Assembly: GCF_040954835.1 (NCBI RefSeq)
Contig: NC_090703.1
Location: 9,729,001-9,793,000, forward strand
DNA length: 64,000 bases
From: Lepisosteus oculatus
Taxonomy: Eukaryota; Chordata; Actinopteri; Semionotiformes; Lepisosteidae
Direction: 5' to 3'
In this document: in pieces, positions 43,057 to 55,630 of the stretch
Layout: each line of letters begins with the position of its first letter
Position numbering within the stretch: position 1 is the first letter of the stretch
Made by a program: the position numbers and the translations under genes
Notes under the pieces: model-generated
Told to the model about the DNA's origin: nothing
The model's database searches: none
The model's input: only the letters and a program-made list of their open reading frames with translations

Positions 43057-46000
43057 ATACATATCAGGAATATACCTACAGTATATAGGCTGTCTGCTTA
43101 TTAGAACCTCTTGGGAGAATATGTCCACCCTAGAACCCTAGAATATAAAAATATGGTATATTCATGAATTTCTTATATGTTATGGATATATGTTTTGTAT
43201 ACGATGAGACAAGTGGGGTGAACTGTCGTTTAGAATGTAAACAACACATATTTCCACTTTTTCATTCCAGCCCATTTAAAAGATTGCCTATTTCCCTTAA
43301 CTCTGAGAAACCTTAACTCGTTAACTCTCCCCTTTCAGATTCATTTCAATACAGGTCAATTATCCAACTTCCCAATATGCTTTTTCAAGCACTCCCCAGC
43401 CACCAGCATGATTGTACTGTAAGTATTCAAGTATTCTCCAAAGTGAACCATCATTTTTTTCTGATCTTGGTAAATGAATTAATAACCACTGCTTTCTCGG
43501 CTCTCTGATGTTCAAAAAGAACATTTCAGTATGTACAGTAGTTTAAAATTTCTAGGCCTGTAACCACAAAGCTTTTTGTGAAGATAAGAGTGTTCATTTT
43601 TTCTTTACATTTTTAAAATTTAAGACATTTTGACCAACAATATGTCCTTGCCTGGCAAAAGCTAGTTCCTGTTTTTATGATGCACTATGTGACTATGCTT
43701 CATTATCACAGCTCATGGCACAATGTTCCTACGTGCCATAATGTTTCCAAGGTACCATGTGGTTAAAATCCTGCCCATGCCAAGCTGAGAATCTCAGCTA
43801 AGGACGTAACCATTGTGTCAAAACTGTTGGACACCCACAAGAATTGAATTGCTGAAATCTAGCAGGTTTACTTTGTTACCTTGGGTCAACGTGACCACTT
43901 CAAAGAAGGCAGCCAAGGCTTTTTAATGACATAAAACTTTCAAAAACATCATTACTATTCCAAGACTTCACTTCAGTAATAAACAACCCACAATAATGTG
44001 GGTACTGTAGGTGACAGTGCTCTTGACCCTTTCAAATTAAACAGGCTAACTGTGAATAGACTATTCATACAACGATATCTTTGAGATCTTTAAAGAATGG
44101 TTCGGAAAGCATGCTGGAGGGAGAGTCAGGATCATGTGATCTAAATGGCTTTATACAAACCAGCTGGCAGCACACTGGGGTGTACATTGTTGGCAGGAGT
44201 GTCCATTGAATTAATACACAGTGTCACCTTAAATAACTCATCCTGAGTGACAGAGCTGAACTAGCTCTAAATGTCCTGGCTAACTCTCAGGAAGGAGCTA
44301 AACCCCTTTAGTTTAAATTAAACTGGAGTAACAGTCTCTTTAACCCTTTTCTTTGACTAGTAATTAATTTTTCAAAATACCAGCAGTTAAAACTAGGATT
44401 GATTTCTGCACACTGTGATCTGATACCAAGGTTCAATCAGTGCCAGAGTACCAATTAAAAATTCATGTTACTGTCGCGCGGAAAAGAAGCCTCTTTCTGA
44501 CATTCATGGCAATTATTGCTTTCCTGCTTTGAGAGAAAAAACTCTACACTGTGACTTGTGTCCTCATCGATGACCTTTAACATTTTCGAAAGGACTCGCT
44601 CATCTACAATGGTCGTTTTGCAAAGCCTGGACTTTTAAAAGCAGCTTTTACTTTTTAATATTTAACCCTAAATGTCAACTACAAAGCATTTGGCTAATAT
44701 GTCCTCTCTCTCAAGCTCACTGAAAACATGAGCAACATCATCAGATAAGTATTTCACTCACAATTGCAGTTAAATTCATAAAAGAGTTGTGTCTGGTGAA
44801 CAACAAAGTTGATTAAATATTGATAAAATTGCTTTGTCTGCAGCCCAGAGTTCATTCACATTGAATATATCTCCAGTACATAGTGTAACCGAATGAAGAA
44901 TAATAACAAAACACAGGCCAATACATTATTTTAAAGATTTTATATGCATATATCAGAGATTAAAAATCGATAAATTATCTTTCTGACATTTTAGAAGCAA
45001 ATAATCTTAAAAGCTTCTAATCTCACAAAGAGGCAGCAGGAAATATGAAAATATACTTGTCAACTAGTAACATTTCAGATGAAAAATTTGAACAACCATG
45101 TCATAATATACATCACCACATTAAGATGAACCAATACGCAGTACTCTACATATTGCTGTTTTCTAATGGCTTTCTTTGAGGTCTTTCTGTGTAAAATATC
45201 AGTTCATGTACGTTATAAAAAAATGCATTTCTGCAAAATGCCAAGTCTCTATCCTACCAGTGATGGTAGGATGACCAGTGAGGATTTTTTTTTGTGAACG
45301 GTAGCCTTCAGATTAAACAGTTCCTCAATACCACCTGAAGCAACATGTGCCAACCCTGGACCTGACACAGCTGTGCAAACGGAACATTTCTAAAGTTGCT
45401 TTATTTGCATAACATGTCAGCGTAGTGAACTGGAAGCACATGCAAGGAAATTTTTAAAGGCATCTCCACCTTTTCAATGAAACTCTGGGATACTTTGCTA
45501 AAACCCACACTAGGATATGATGCAGATCGTAAAGAGCCTTATGCTGAATAATTAGACGCGGTTTATGTCACCCAGTCAATAAGTAATCATTATTACATAG
45601 TTACATTCGGAACATTAGGATATGTATTTGACGTGCCCGATTATAAAACACGAACACAGTCTGGCCCCTTTATTCACGTGTCGATATAACACAACAGAGG
45701 AGCATACTGTATAAAGGACACAGAGAAAGGCGAACGTATCTCATTGAGCAGTTGAGAGTTTAGCAAAAGCTCGATATGCTCTTTCCTAAAACTTCGCAAT
45801 CGTTGCGCCTTTATTGCATTAGGTTTGTATGCGAATTTCTCCCATCCCGTCATTTACAGAATGGAGTTTGATGGGGCTGGTTCCGTAAAACCAGCTTTTT
45901 GTTAGCATCCGTCTTCCAAAAATCAACAGCACGTTTCACTAAGTGCTATTTTTATGAAATGAGGGAAATACGATTATTGTTACAGGACTTTGGGCAGGAG

Positions 46001-47400
46001 ATAACAGGAAATTTGAAATTCGCCGTGCCTGTAACTTCAGAAGAATGACGCTGAGGTCTAAGAGACTTGCCAAATACTTATTACAGCATGTATCGAGGGG
46101 TTCCTAGATACTGCACCATCAGCCCGTATACTGTATGTGTAAGCACGCAGTGTTTCTACAGCATCTGTGCGTGAGAGGGAGACACTCAGTGACTTAAACA
46201 CTGAGTAAAAAACGCAATTTAATGATTATGCATTTACCCATTATGGAGTAGACGTCCCGTCCCGTAGTCTCCCCAACGGGCGGAGTCATTTGTTTTTACA
46301 AAAAACACAAGTCCACAAAAATAACAGAAGCATAGGGGTAACGTCATTACCACACTCCCGCAGTTTGGCTTCATTTACATCGTAAGGCTTTTCTGCTGTC
46401 ACCGTGCTTTTGTTCCAAGCTATTTTATTGTCTTCACTACTGCAGTACTAATATAACTGCTGCACTTCACGATCCACCCACTTTTCTAAAGCTGCAACTT
46501 CAACATAATGGGTTGAATCGCCCACAGATAAGAAGCGCATTGTGAAAATCTCTAAGAATACAGCGTGACTATCAGACAAATTAAGAGTTATAATAAACGA
46601 TTAAAATCTCTTACCTATACCCTTGGTCCTATTTTCTGTTCTCCTATTAGGATGCGCCAGGCTTTTTCTGCATCAGCACCAAGAACAACAGGAACTCCCA
46701 CCTGCTTAGGGACCGTCTGTAAACTCAATAGCAGAGTCGAAGTAAGGGATCACCCACAAGAGCCCAGTTTTCAAAATGCGACGCCGCAGTTACGAGGCGA
46801 CTCCTCAAATCATTCGCCGTATTTAGAACAGGAACTCTGTTATTCATTTCTGGAATTTCAGTGAGCTCTAATATCTCAAGTGGGAATTCGAATAACAACT
46901 GATATATAGTTATAAACATTTTACATCGTGACCGAGGATTTTAAAAACACCGTTGCAATAGTTGTACGAAAGCAATAGCAATTCCATCATTTAATATATT
47001 CTTATTGCAGACATACTGGATACATCACTGGAAACACAGAGGCTGGTCATTAACTCGACTCAACGTGTTCGGCAGGTAAAGGTAAGAGTGACTAATTTTA
47101 AAATAAATGGGTTGAGCTGTGATGCTGGGATTCTGGCATAGACTTCACAAATAAAGCCTGACACCTGCTGGCCGAAATGTAATTTCCTGCAGTATCCGAC
47201 AGAGATGGAGAGGCGGACAAGAGCCGTACCCAAGACTCGTATGGTCATTTATTAAATAATTTGGACAAAATCAATAAATAGAAAAAAAAATAAATCTCTC
47301 ATATTAAACGATCTTAAAGGGGAAATATTTGAACAAGATCGCATTATTTGAAGGATTGAGATCAAATCTGGTAAAAACGATCATCTTACAGTGAATAAAA
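43057..47400. other. Non-coding stretch upstream of the divergent gene pair
   Basis: 4.3 kb without a supported gene. A TATA-like tataaagg occurs at about 45711 on the plus strand, without other promoter evidence. Positions 46240-46300 are locally GC-richer. Confidence 0.45.
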
Positions 47401-47710
47401 CGGGGGGGATAATGACGTAGGCTTCACAGCAGGCTTTGATCGGGGTTTCCTGTACCTCGTAGATTCACTTTGAGTTGCCTAGTACTGGAGCCGACCAAGG
47501 CGATCAAGACTCCAGTTAAGAGTCCAGCGTCCAGACCAGCAGGCGGTGCTAGACATTTCGCCGACAGCGCCGTTGAGACAGAGAGGAAAAGCTTGGGTCT
47601 TCTTGACGCCACGTAATCTCTTTGTGTTGAATGAGCTCGCTGCTCGTCAGTGTCGCCGAGCCCTGGTGCTGAAAGGACAGCTCCGCCGCACAGAAGCCGA
47701 CTGAAGGTGA
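47401..47710. promoter_or_regulatory. Candidate promoter zone between TMEM63C and ZDHHC22
   Basis: This patch is richer in G, C and CpG than the DNA on either side. It offers plausible donors on both strands: ctgaag|gtgaag on the plus strand at 47706/47707, and cgag|gtacag on the minus strand at 47456/47455. Non-coding first exons of ZDHHC22 and TMEM63C could therefore start here in opposite directions. This is inference from composition and splice-like sites only. Confidence 0.3.
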
Positions 47711-49095
47711 AGGTCCTTTCTAAAGTTTCGGGTTAGACTCTATTTTGAAGCGAGATGCTCGTTCGGCATTCCCCTCGTGAGCTTCTGTATGTCAAATGTT
47801 GCACATTACGGTGTTTCGTTATTACTGATGTACATATGCGCTGCGGTAACCTTGCACAACACGAAACCGGCGTTAGAAAGAAGATATCTTTTTAAAAACA
47901 TAGAGAAATAGAGTCCGTGCTCTATTTCTGGCTAACGGCTATGGAAACAATTAAGACTGAGATGGAGTAAACAGCAGTAATGGACAAAACGCATTCGGTT
48001 GCTTTCAGTACAATTGTTAATTAAACGTACGGTATGTACAGTATAAGCAGCTAATTGCTTAAATAAGGAGTAACTCTTATTTATATTCTAGAGACAATTT
48101 TCCCACTTGATGCGGGGTATCCGTTTATTACAACAAAACATTTTATTGCCGAAAAAGGAATTTAATTTTTAATGAACGCTTGTGCAGTATGTTTATGAGA
48201 TATGTGATTTCTGGGTCTGCCAATGATCTTGGAGTCACTGTTTTTGCTTTGATAATTAAAACAATCGAAAAATGACCACTCTACGGCTTCACCTGACATA
48301 TATTTTCTTTCTCTCCAGATATTAATGCGAATATGTTCCTTCTGAATTAAATTGGTTCAAAACATGTCTGCACGCTGGGCTGAGTTTTCTTTACAAGCAT
48401 CATTGTCGTGACTACTTGAAATCATCCGTTTAGTGTATCAGATACTTCATTTAAACAACACATTTTTACCCTTTAATATACACAATATTTAATTGTAGAA
48501 AAGAAATGTTAATTAACACACATTTAAATATATCATGCAGAGTTATAACATATCTACTTCTTACTGGAAACACCTTTCAGGGCTATGTAGTCACTGTAAC
48601 CCTCTAGTATTTATGGTTAATGCTCGTTTCAGTAATCCGTTACCAGTGCGATAAAATTGTATAATAGCAGCTTTGACTTCATATAAGTGTTACGTACATA
48701 CGTTTAGATGTACCGATTAATACTGTTAAGTCCTAATTACTGTACACATTCCCTAGATTATCTATCACACTAGATACCTTGTACAGTGCCTGCCTACAAA
48801 GCAAAATGCAACTGTTCCACAAATACCATTGATATCACTTTGTCTGAAAAAACAAACAAACAAACAGTGCTGCACCTACGGGGCTTTGCAATAAGCAAAC
48901 TCTTTACACTCTTAGACATTCGTATATTTCTATCTGAAAGTCTGGACTTTCAGAGAGAGAAGGACAATAATTGGGAGGTCACTGCATGGTCTGTCACACT
49001 AGGCACTTCAAGACAAAGCATCTCTGATGCCCACATTCAAAAATCACAATGGGGTCTCAATGTCTGACACAATGCCCGTATATTTCTAAGACGCG
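47711..49095. other. Presumed 5' intron of ZDHHC22, nothing recognised
   Basis: AT-rich DNA between the candidate promoter zone and the first coding exon. It has a short (aaac)n run near 48846-48865 and no recognisable exon. Confidence 0.4.
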
Positions 49096-49110
49096 TTATT
49101 TGAGGAGGTT

Positions 49111-49203
49111 TTTCAAGTAGGTACACCCGAAGAAGGCTCCACAGTCGAGACGTTGTGTTTCCTTTCTTCGCTTTTCAGCAGGGAATAAACCTGGACTCGT
49201 TCC
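49111..49203 (+). mobile_element. Family A repeat, single arm, with target duplication
   Basis: It reads caagtaggtacac, gaagaaggctccacag, gacgttgtgtttcctttctt and cagcagggaataaacct, i.e. the right arm of the foldback unit at 4212-4416. It is flanked by ttatttgaggaggtt (49096-49110) and ttattttgaggaggtt (49204-49219), a target duplication of about 15 bases that differs by one base. It ends about 70 bases before the splice acceptor of the first ZDHHC22 coding exon. Confidence 0.75.
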
Positions 49204-49275
49204 TTATTTTGAGGAGGTTCACCGGTGTATGCCTTAATTACTAGCGCCACGTCTTTATTTTTTCCCCCGGTAGGA

Positions 49276-49831
49276 ATGTATTTCAAGATGCTGAAACTGA
49301 AGCTCCTCAATACCATCGCTCCTGCCTACTTCTTCACAGCCACGGTGGTCACGTTCGCCCTGCACTTTTATTTCTTCATACCGACCATTTTTGACAGACC
49401 CGGGGCCCGCCCCAGCGCATCCACGCTGCTCCACGCCGCCATCTTCCTCTTCCTAATGCTGAACGCGCTGGGCAACTACGTCATGACCATCCGCTATCCG
49501 GCAGAAAGCGCCAACGAGAGCGTGGTGCCCGTGTGTTCGCCCGACTGCCCGGATCGGGTGGATGCCCATTACCTCCTCAACGATCGACACTTTTGCAAGC
49601 TCTGTAAAAAAGTGATCTTGAAAAGAGACCACCACTGCTTTTTCACAGGGAACTGCATTGGAAACAAGAACATGCGGTACTTCATTATGTTTTGCATCTA
49701 CACCTCAGGGACCTGTTTGTACTCTTTGGTGCTGGGTGTGGCATACCTGACTGTGGAATATTCTATTTCTTTCGAGAATCCTTTGACCTTCCTCACCCTT
49801 TTGCCTCTTTCCATTGGTTACTTTTTCTTAG
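49276..49831 (+). CDS. ZDHHC22: ZDHHC22 coding exon 1 (residues 1-186)
   Basis: It carries the first membrane segments and the full catalytic cysteine-rich domain with DHHC at 118-121. It ends in GYFFLG with the donor gtgggt at 49832. An acceptor-like ttttttcccccggtag ends at 49273, so the exon probably begins at 49274 with two bases of 5' UTR. Confidence 0.92.
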
Positions 49832-51287
49832 GTGGGTTCTACATGGTGCTTATTTACTTATCATGTCAGTTGGTCAAGACTTACTCTTTTTTAAATCATA
49901 GAGTAGATCTTTGATATCATATCTATATGATATCTTTGATATAATATAGACGAGCTTAGAATTGGAGAACAGATGCTGACCTCCTATAGAGCCTAAAAGT
50001 TTCTAAAACAATGCTTTAAACTCAGGGCTAAAAATAAGATAGAGGACACCACAAGCACAGAGACAATGTATACTGTAGCATCCTAAGCATACTGTAGGAT
50101 GAACTACTAATAGATGACTGCATTTTTTTGACTGAAACGGAAAAGCGTGTTTTTATAAGGTACAATACAGTACACATAGAAAATATTTTTACAGGGCAAA
50201 AATTATTCTGCTGATCATGAAGAAATGTAGTTTTGGTGCACTAAACTCACAAGAGTTTTTAAACCAGAGATTTGTGGCACTACAGTTGGAGGACTTTTGT
50301 CCGAAACATCTTCAAACCCATGATTTAAATGTATTTTTTCTAAATCTTGCATAAATATTTAGGAACATAAAATATTTCCTTTACAATCACAGCCTGTGTT
50401 ATGAACACAGGTTTGTGTTTCTCAATTTAAAAGTCTAAAAAGCTGAGGTTACTGCTGGAAGTGGTGTTAGTGCGGCCAGTAGGGGGCGCTCACCCTGCGG
50501 TCTGTGTGGATCCTAATGCCCCAGTATAGTGACAGGGACACTATACTGTAAAAAAGCACCGTCCTTGGGATAACATGTAAAACTGAGGTCCCGACTCTCT
50601 GTGGACATTAAAATCCCAGGGTGTTTCTCTAAAAGAGTAGAAGTTTTACCCCGGCATCCTGGCCATATTTCCCCCTGGCCTTTACCAGTCATGACCCCCT
50701 TATAATCCCCCTCTCTGAACTGGCTTCATCACTCTGCTCTCCTCCCCACTGAGAGCTGGTGTGTGGTGAGCGTTCTGGCGCACTATGGCTGCCGTCGCAT
50801 CATCCAGGTGGGGCTGCACACTGGTGGTGGTGGAGGGGAGTCCCCATTACCTGTAAAGAGCTTGGAGTGGAGTGTCCAGAAAAGTACTATTTAAGTGTAA
50901 GGAATTATTATTCTCACCTGAAAGAATTGGGGTGGAGGGGTGGGTGTCTGTTTGGCGCTACGAAGCGGGAGCCGTGTCCCGGAGCCTGACCCACGCTGGT
51001 TTTCCTGTGTCGCAGGTGCGGTCTCCGGCCTGCAGTTCTTCCTCGTCCTCATGCTGTACGTGTGGCTGGGCATCGGCCTGACCTGCGCGGGGTTCTGCTG
51101 CCAGCAGGTCCTGCTGGTGGCGCGGGGGCAGACCTGGTGCCAGGTGTGGAAGGGGCACCTGGTGGAAGCGCGCAGCTCCTGGAGGGCCAACCTGAGCGAC
51201 GTCTTTGGGTCACGCTGGGTGCTGGGGCTCTTCGTGCCCGTGCAGACTGTGGAGGCCCAGCTGGCTGACGAGAAAAAGCACGACTGA
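49276..51287 (+). CDS. ZDHHC22: ZDHHC22, DHHC-type palmitoyltransferase (whole coding span, 2 exons)
   Basis: This enzyme transfers palmitate from acyl-CoA to cysteines of target proteins; mammalian ZDHHC22 acts in the ER/Golgi and is reported to palmitoylate BK potassium channels. The two exons give 275 residues (human about 263). Order: membrane segments at about 13-36 and 50-72, the cysteine-rich domain at about 87-135, further membrane segments near 137-183 and 190-215, and a cytosolic tail. The catalytic motif is D118-H119-H120-C121, followed by FFTGNCIGNKNMR. The usual tryptophan after DHHC is phenylalanine, as in human ZDHHC22. The frame opens with ATG at 49276, just inside an acceptor (cccccggtag); a second ATG at 49288 gives MLKLKLLN, which aligns with the human start, so 271 residues is equally possible. 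It is divergent from TMEM63C and convergent with CIPC. Confidence 0.93.
50463..50913 (+). mobile_element. Dispersed repeat family C, nearly complete
   Basis: It lies inside the ZDHHC22 coding intron. It starts near gttagtgcggccagtagggg and contains a 10-base inverted repeat (50522-50531 and 50539-50548, cagtatagtg). It continues through ggtcccgactctctgtg and gtgtgtggtgagcgttctgg to gtccccattacctgtaaaga and ends in an att-rich tail. I recognise this order from a repeat widespread in fish genomes. The tail fits a retroposon; there is no coding capacity. A truncated copy in the other orientation lies at 62878-63028. Confidence 0.75.
51016..51287 (+). CDS. ZDHHC22: ZDHHC22 coding exon 2 and stop (residues 186-275)
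   Basis: It encodes GAVSGLQFFLVLMLYVWLGI, GLTCAGFCCQQVLLVARGQT and a C-terminal tail ending in EKKHD, with TGA at 51285-51287. Acceptor gtgtcgcag. It is clearly GC-richer than exon 1 and the flanks. The pattern LMLYxWxxIGLxCAGFCC matches human ZDHHC22. Confidence 0.93.
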
Positions 51288-54200
51288 GGATGGGCGCCGC
51301 ACGCTGTTGTGGTGGGTCTGTGTCCCATGTCCCTCTTTCACATGCTCTGAGAACGTGTTCTGGATAAACCCAGCACTGCTGTATAAAACAGTTCACAATC
51401 GATTTGATTTTTGTCTTTTGCTGACAGTAAATCCACATGGGCTTTGTTGTGCAACTATTTTAGTATATAAAAATATCACTTTGTTCGAATTGATTGGAAC
51501 GCCAGCTTATTGTCATAGCTTTATTTTTAATTTCTCATGTTGCGGTTATATTATATGACTCAAAATCAAGGCTTATGGTGAAGAGAGGAGAAAATGCTAC
51601 AGCTGCCATACCATCAGTACAATTCTGCCAAATACACTCAGCACAGTGAAGAATTCCTTATAGACTTGGCTTCCCTCCACAAGTAGCATAGCCTCTTGTA
51701 ATGGTTTATGCAGAAATCCTTTAAAACTATGCACTGAAGTCATTATTAGTGTTTTTTATTTTTCTGGAGAGTATGGGTGAGTAGTATTTCTGGTATGGTA
51801 TGATAACAAGAAGACAACAATACTCTTGAAAACATGCTCATTTTCTCTCTCTCCTTGCAAACAGGAGGCAATGAATGTTTGTACTGATGCAGAACATTCA
51901 GTGATGATATGCAGTGTTGGCACAGCCTAAAGTGCAGAATGAAGGAGGTTATAAAACTCTCAGTGCTGATAGCATTGCTCTGTTGAATAACACTGAGCAT
52001 AACACAGTAGCATGGCATGGTACACTCAGCAAGGATGGTGGTTATAATCGACCGTGTCATATGTTTATATTAAGCACTTTAAGGTGATTGGTTTTAAAGG
52101 ATCTATATAAATAAGGTTTATTATTCTTAAAATTAATTGAAGTGTATATCTTTTTGTCCATTGATATTTAAATGTTATTGTTTTAACAATGTTTCTTTCA
52201 GCATTTCTAACTACAGATCCTCTTTGAAACAGGCATGAACAGACTATCTTCCTTCCAGCAAGGGTATCACCAGTGCTTCCATTCCTGTTGTGTGCTGGGG
52301 TGGTACGAACCCAGGGGAATGTTGTCATCTTCCAGCCCTAAACTTTTGAGACAATCACTAATGCATTGCAGTCTACCAATGCCTCACAATTTCCCACCTC
52401 AGAAAAAATTGTAACTGTAAAATAAGAAACATAAACATGCACAGCAACAATGAAGGATATGTATGCACAGAACTGAGCGTTGAAGGCAGTGTTACTATAG
52501 AGTGGCTCAAGCACATTCAATTTGCCTGTATTCAGCACTATTTCCCAAATAGTTTATCAGTAGAAGGTTCTCTCTGGCAGAAAATAGGAGTTCATCCACA
52601 CTATTGGTGTTGTCTGTGAAAAAGACTAAATTTGCATTGAATTCAGGAATTACTAGTTTTCCTTTGGTGTTCATCTTAAAGCAGAAGGGCTACTCACTAC
52701 TCTCTTACGAGGTTATAAAATTAAGACTGGAAATCACAGGAAACCAAGTATATACTGAACATAAAAAACATAAAGAACCTTAACGACCTAAAACAACAGC
52801 ACAATAAAGTTTTCAGGAAGATGTCAGTCGTTTTTCTAGCAGATGAACTGACATTTGATAACAGACATGACACAGGGGAATTCATTATACTGATTATCAT
52901 TTGTCATCACCAACAGTGTTTGACGCTCAACGATCGACGAGCAACTGGGAAAGTTACAGGCTAGCACCACTGTTGGAAGCAATACATCTACAATGCATGC
53001 TTTACACCAGGTTGCAGGACAGCATAATTGTCAACTTCGCAGATTGCAAAAAAGCGATTGTTACATGACCTGCGTGAGGATGTGTTGTCTTGCTGGAATA
53101 TCATCATGTTGGGATAACAAGGCTCCAGGGAGGGCAGCAGTGAGGTCCCAAGACTAGATCAGTGGAGCGCTATGCAGTCAAGGTTCCGTCAATCGATAAA
53201 GGCATTCTGTTGTTAAAATGTGAGGCATATTGGTTTCCTTCTGCATTTTTAATTCTTGTTTTTACCAGGCTTAACATTCCACAGACTAAATCATCTGTGT
53301 CCAATCAACTCTCTCACTAATGAAGTGATTAAGGGTTTTGCCAGCAGTCAAAAGCCACTCAGCTATCATCGTCAGACATGAAAGTTCAGTTTACCAAAAC
53401 ATTTGATCAATATCCATGATCCACATCCTTTTTCGAAAAGCATGCATCCATAAACATAATGATACGTTTATTTAAATGCTCTGTATATGATAAAATGTGC
53501 AGTTTTGCGATAGTAACCTTATCTTCAAGACAGTGCATATAGCTGAACTTTTATTGATGGGAACTATTACAAAACATAAAACCCTCGAGAGGATTTTCAT
53601 TATCATGCATTTATGTTCAAGTGTTGCTCTTTGTCTGTAGCAAAACCATTGTGAAATACGAGTTGGATTAGCAAGGGATGTCTGTGAAGTGCTTGCTTTT
53701 TAGTCAAGAAAATATTTTTTAAAGATTTTATCCCAGATTTCTGCCAAAGTAAAGACGTTTATAATCACACATTTCTCTACTTTAAGAATTGGTGTAATAT
53801 TATAACTTTTTAAGAATTTCAAACAATCTAAGAACCTTTTCTTAGTCAAGTATTATTAAAAATAGTTCAGAGTCCTTTCATTTTTTTAATTAAATACATA
53901 AGAATTATGGACAATGCCAAAAGTAATCATGGACAACAAATCAAATGTGAATATGAAACCAAAATGTGCCAAGAAATTAGGAAATATGCTTCTACAAATT
54001 TACCATGTGTACAGTATAGAATAATACTTTGTGTCATAGTTTGTATCATAGAGGATGGTTTGTCAACTGTCTTTGTTAAACTTGAAATAGTTTTTAAATC
54101 TTCCAGAATTAGAAAAGTTTTTAAGATATATTTTTCAAAGACATTGGGTGGTGTCATATGATAGTATTGTGTTCTCTGTAATTTTAACTAAAGCTGATAA

Positions 54201-54414
54201 GTACATTAAAAAAATTAAAACATCTTTAAATCATGGTTTCAATGGTAGGACCCATCATTAAGCTAAGACTTCAGGAGTTAAAGATGATAAATATATTGGG
54301 AGACTGAGATAAGGGGTTAGGAAGGGCTTTGTGATGAAACTTTGCATTTTTGAAAAGCAAATCCTTTGTAGGCTATTATAATTGTCTCTCGTTGTACTTT
54401 ATTCCTGTTGCAAA

Positions 54415-54420
54415 AATAAA
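54415..54420 (+). promoter_or_regulatory. Candidate poly(A) signal downstream of ZDHHC22
   Basis: AATAAA in the context caaaaataaacttaaaac, 3.1 kb after the ZDHHC22 stop. A nearer AATAAA occurs at about 52803. Neither can be assigned with confidence. Confidence 0.2.
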
Positions 54421-55420
54421 CTTAAAACATTGTCTTTGGTATTGATTAATCTCTTTCCAAATGAAAGGTAATTGGAAAAGATAAAACGTTTAACAATCAA
54501 TAAACAGTTTAGTATTTTAGAAAGGGACACACCATTACCTTCTGAGTGGGATGTGTGATTAAGTTTAGACTTCACTCCTAAAGCTCTTTATAATACTTAT
54601 TCTAAACAGTCAGGTAGTTTAGACCCAGGGAGTTCTTTTTGATAAAGGCAGGATTTTTTTTCCGGTAAAGCAAGGATTTAAGGAAACACCAGTCTTCTCG
54701 GCGGAGTAGCTGTGCTACAAAATTCTGAATAAACAACCTGTGCCAGAGGTCCTGGAAGACAATATTTCTATGTAAACTTGAAACTCACAGAAAACTGCAA
54801 ATGATGTGAGTAGAGAATTTAAGGAAGGTTTCGACTTGCTTGCTCAATTGCGACAGAAGCAGTAATCGAGGGTTGATATATCGAGGCTATAAGCCATGGT
54901 GAGGTAATAAGAGCAGCCCCACAGTGCAAGCAAATGATGGAACAGCCACAGCACAAGATTGTTGTAGCGGAGGAACACAGTCATACTTCTCACAGATTTC
55001 CAATAATCTGGTGCTGGTGGACCTGCCTGCATCAGAGGAAGGCTTAACTCGATTTCTGAAACTGATGCTACCAAATTGGATCCCGTGTTTTGACCGACTG
55101 TAAATTGTTAAAGCAATACAGACTATAGCACTGAAGCTAGCGATAAAAGTCTAACTTGTACAATACACCCATGTCCAATTTACTTAGTATGGTGACTGGG
55201 GAAGCTGCTGATCTGTTGTGTACTGGGGCTGCTGACACACAGTGGCTGCTGTGCATCACCAAGATGGGTGTTGCTCTTCAATGGGGCAAGATGTGGGTCT
55301 CCTTCTCTACATGGAGGAATCTGGGATCCTCATTCTCCTGTCAACTTAAAGTACCCCTAGTGATGTTTTTTTTCCTCATTAAAATTTCTGTCTTTTAATA
55401 ATAATAGAGGGACACTTATT

Positions 55421-55630
55421 CTTCCATCCATCCAATAACAGAACACTGCCCCATTCCTAGAGAGGATCACAAAAACACAGCCTATCCTGGAAGCTTAGGG
55501 CATAATGCAGGACTACTGTATATACTGGACAGGATGCCAGCCACCAATTAACAAAGCATTTACTGATGAAGGTGGGAAGAGCGCAAGAGAAAATGTAAAA
55601 GAACACAAGGAGAACATGCTAGCTTCACAC
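55421..55630 (+). repeat. Dispersed repeat family D, degenerate
   Basis: It reads cttccatccatccaataaca, cctatcctggaagcttaggg, tggacaggatgccagccacc and aaggagaacatgctagcttc. The order matches the 11895-12020 copy and continues further into the family. Confidence 0.55.

Noticed and set aside
50891..51438. Overlapping open frames on both strands over the second ZDHHC22 exon
   Set aside because: The GC-rich coding exon leaves other frames open; only the plus-strand frame matches the DHHC family and joins exon 1 in phase.
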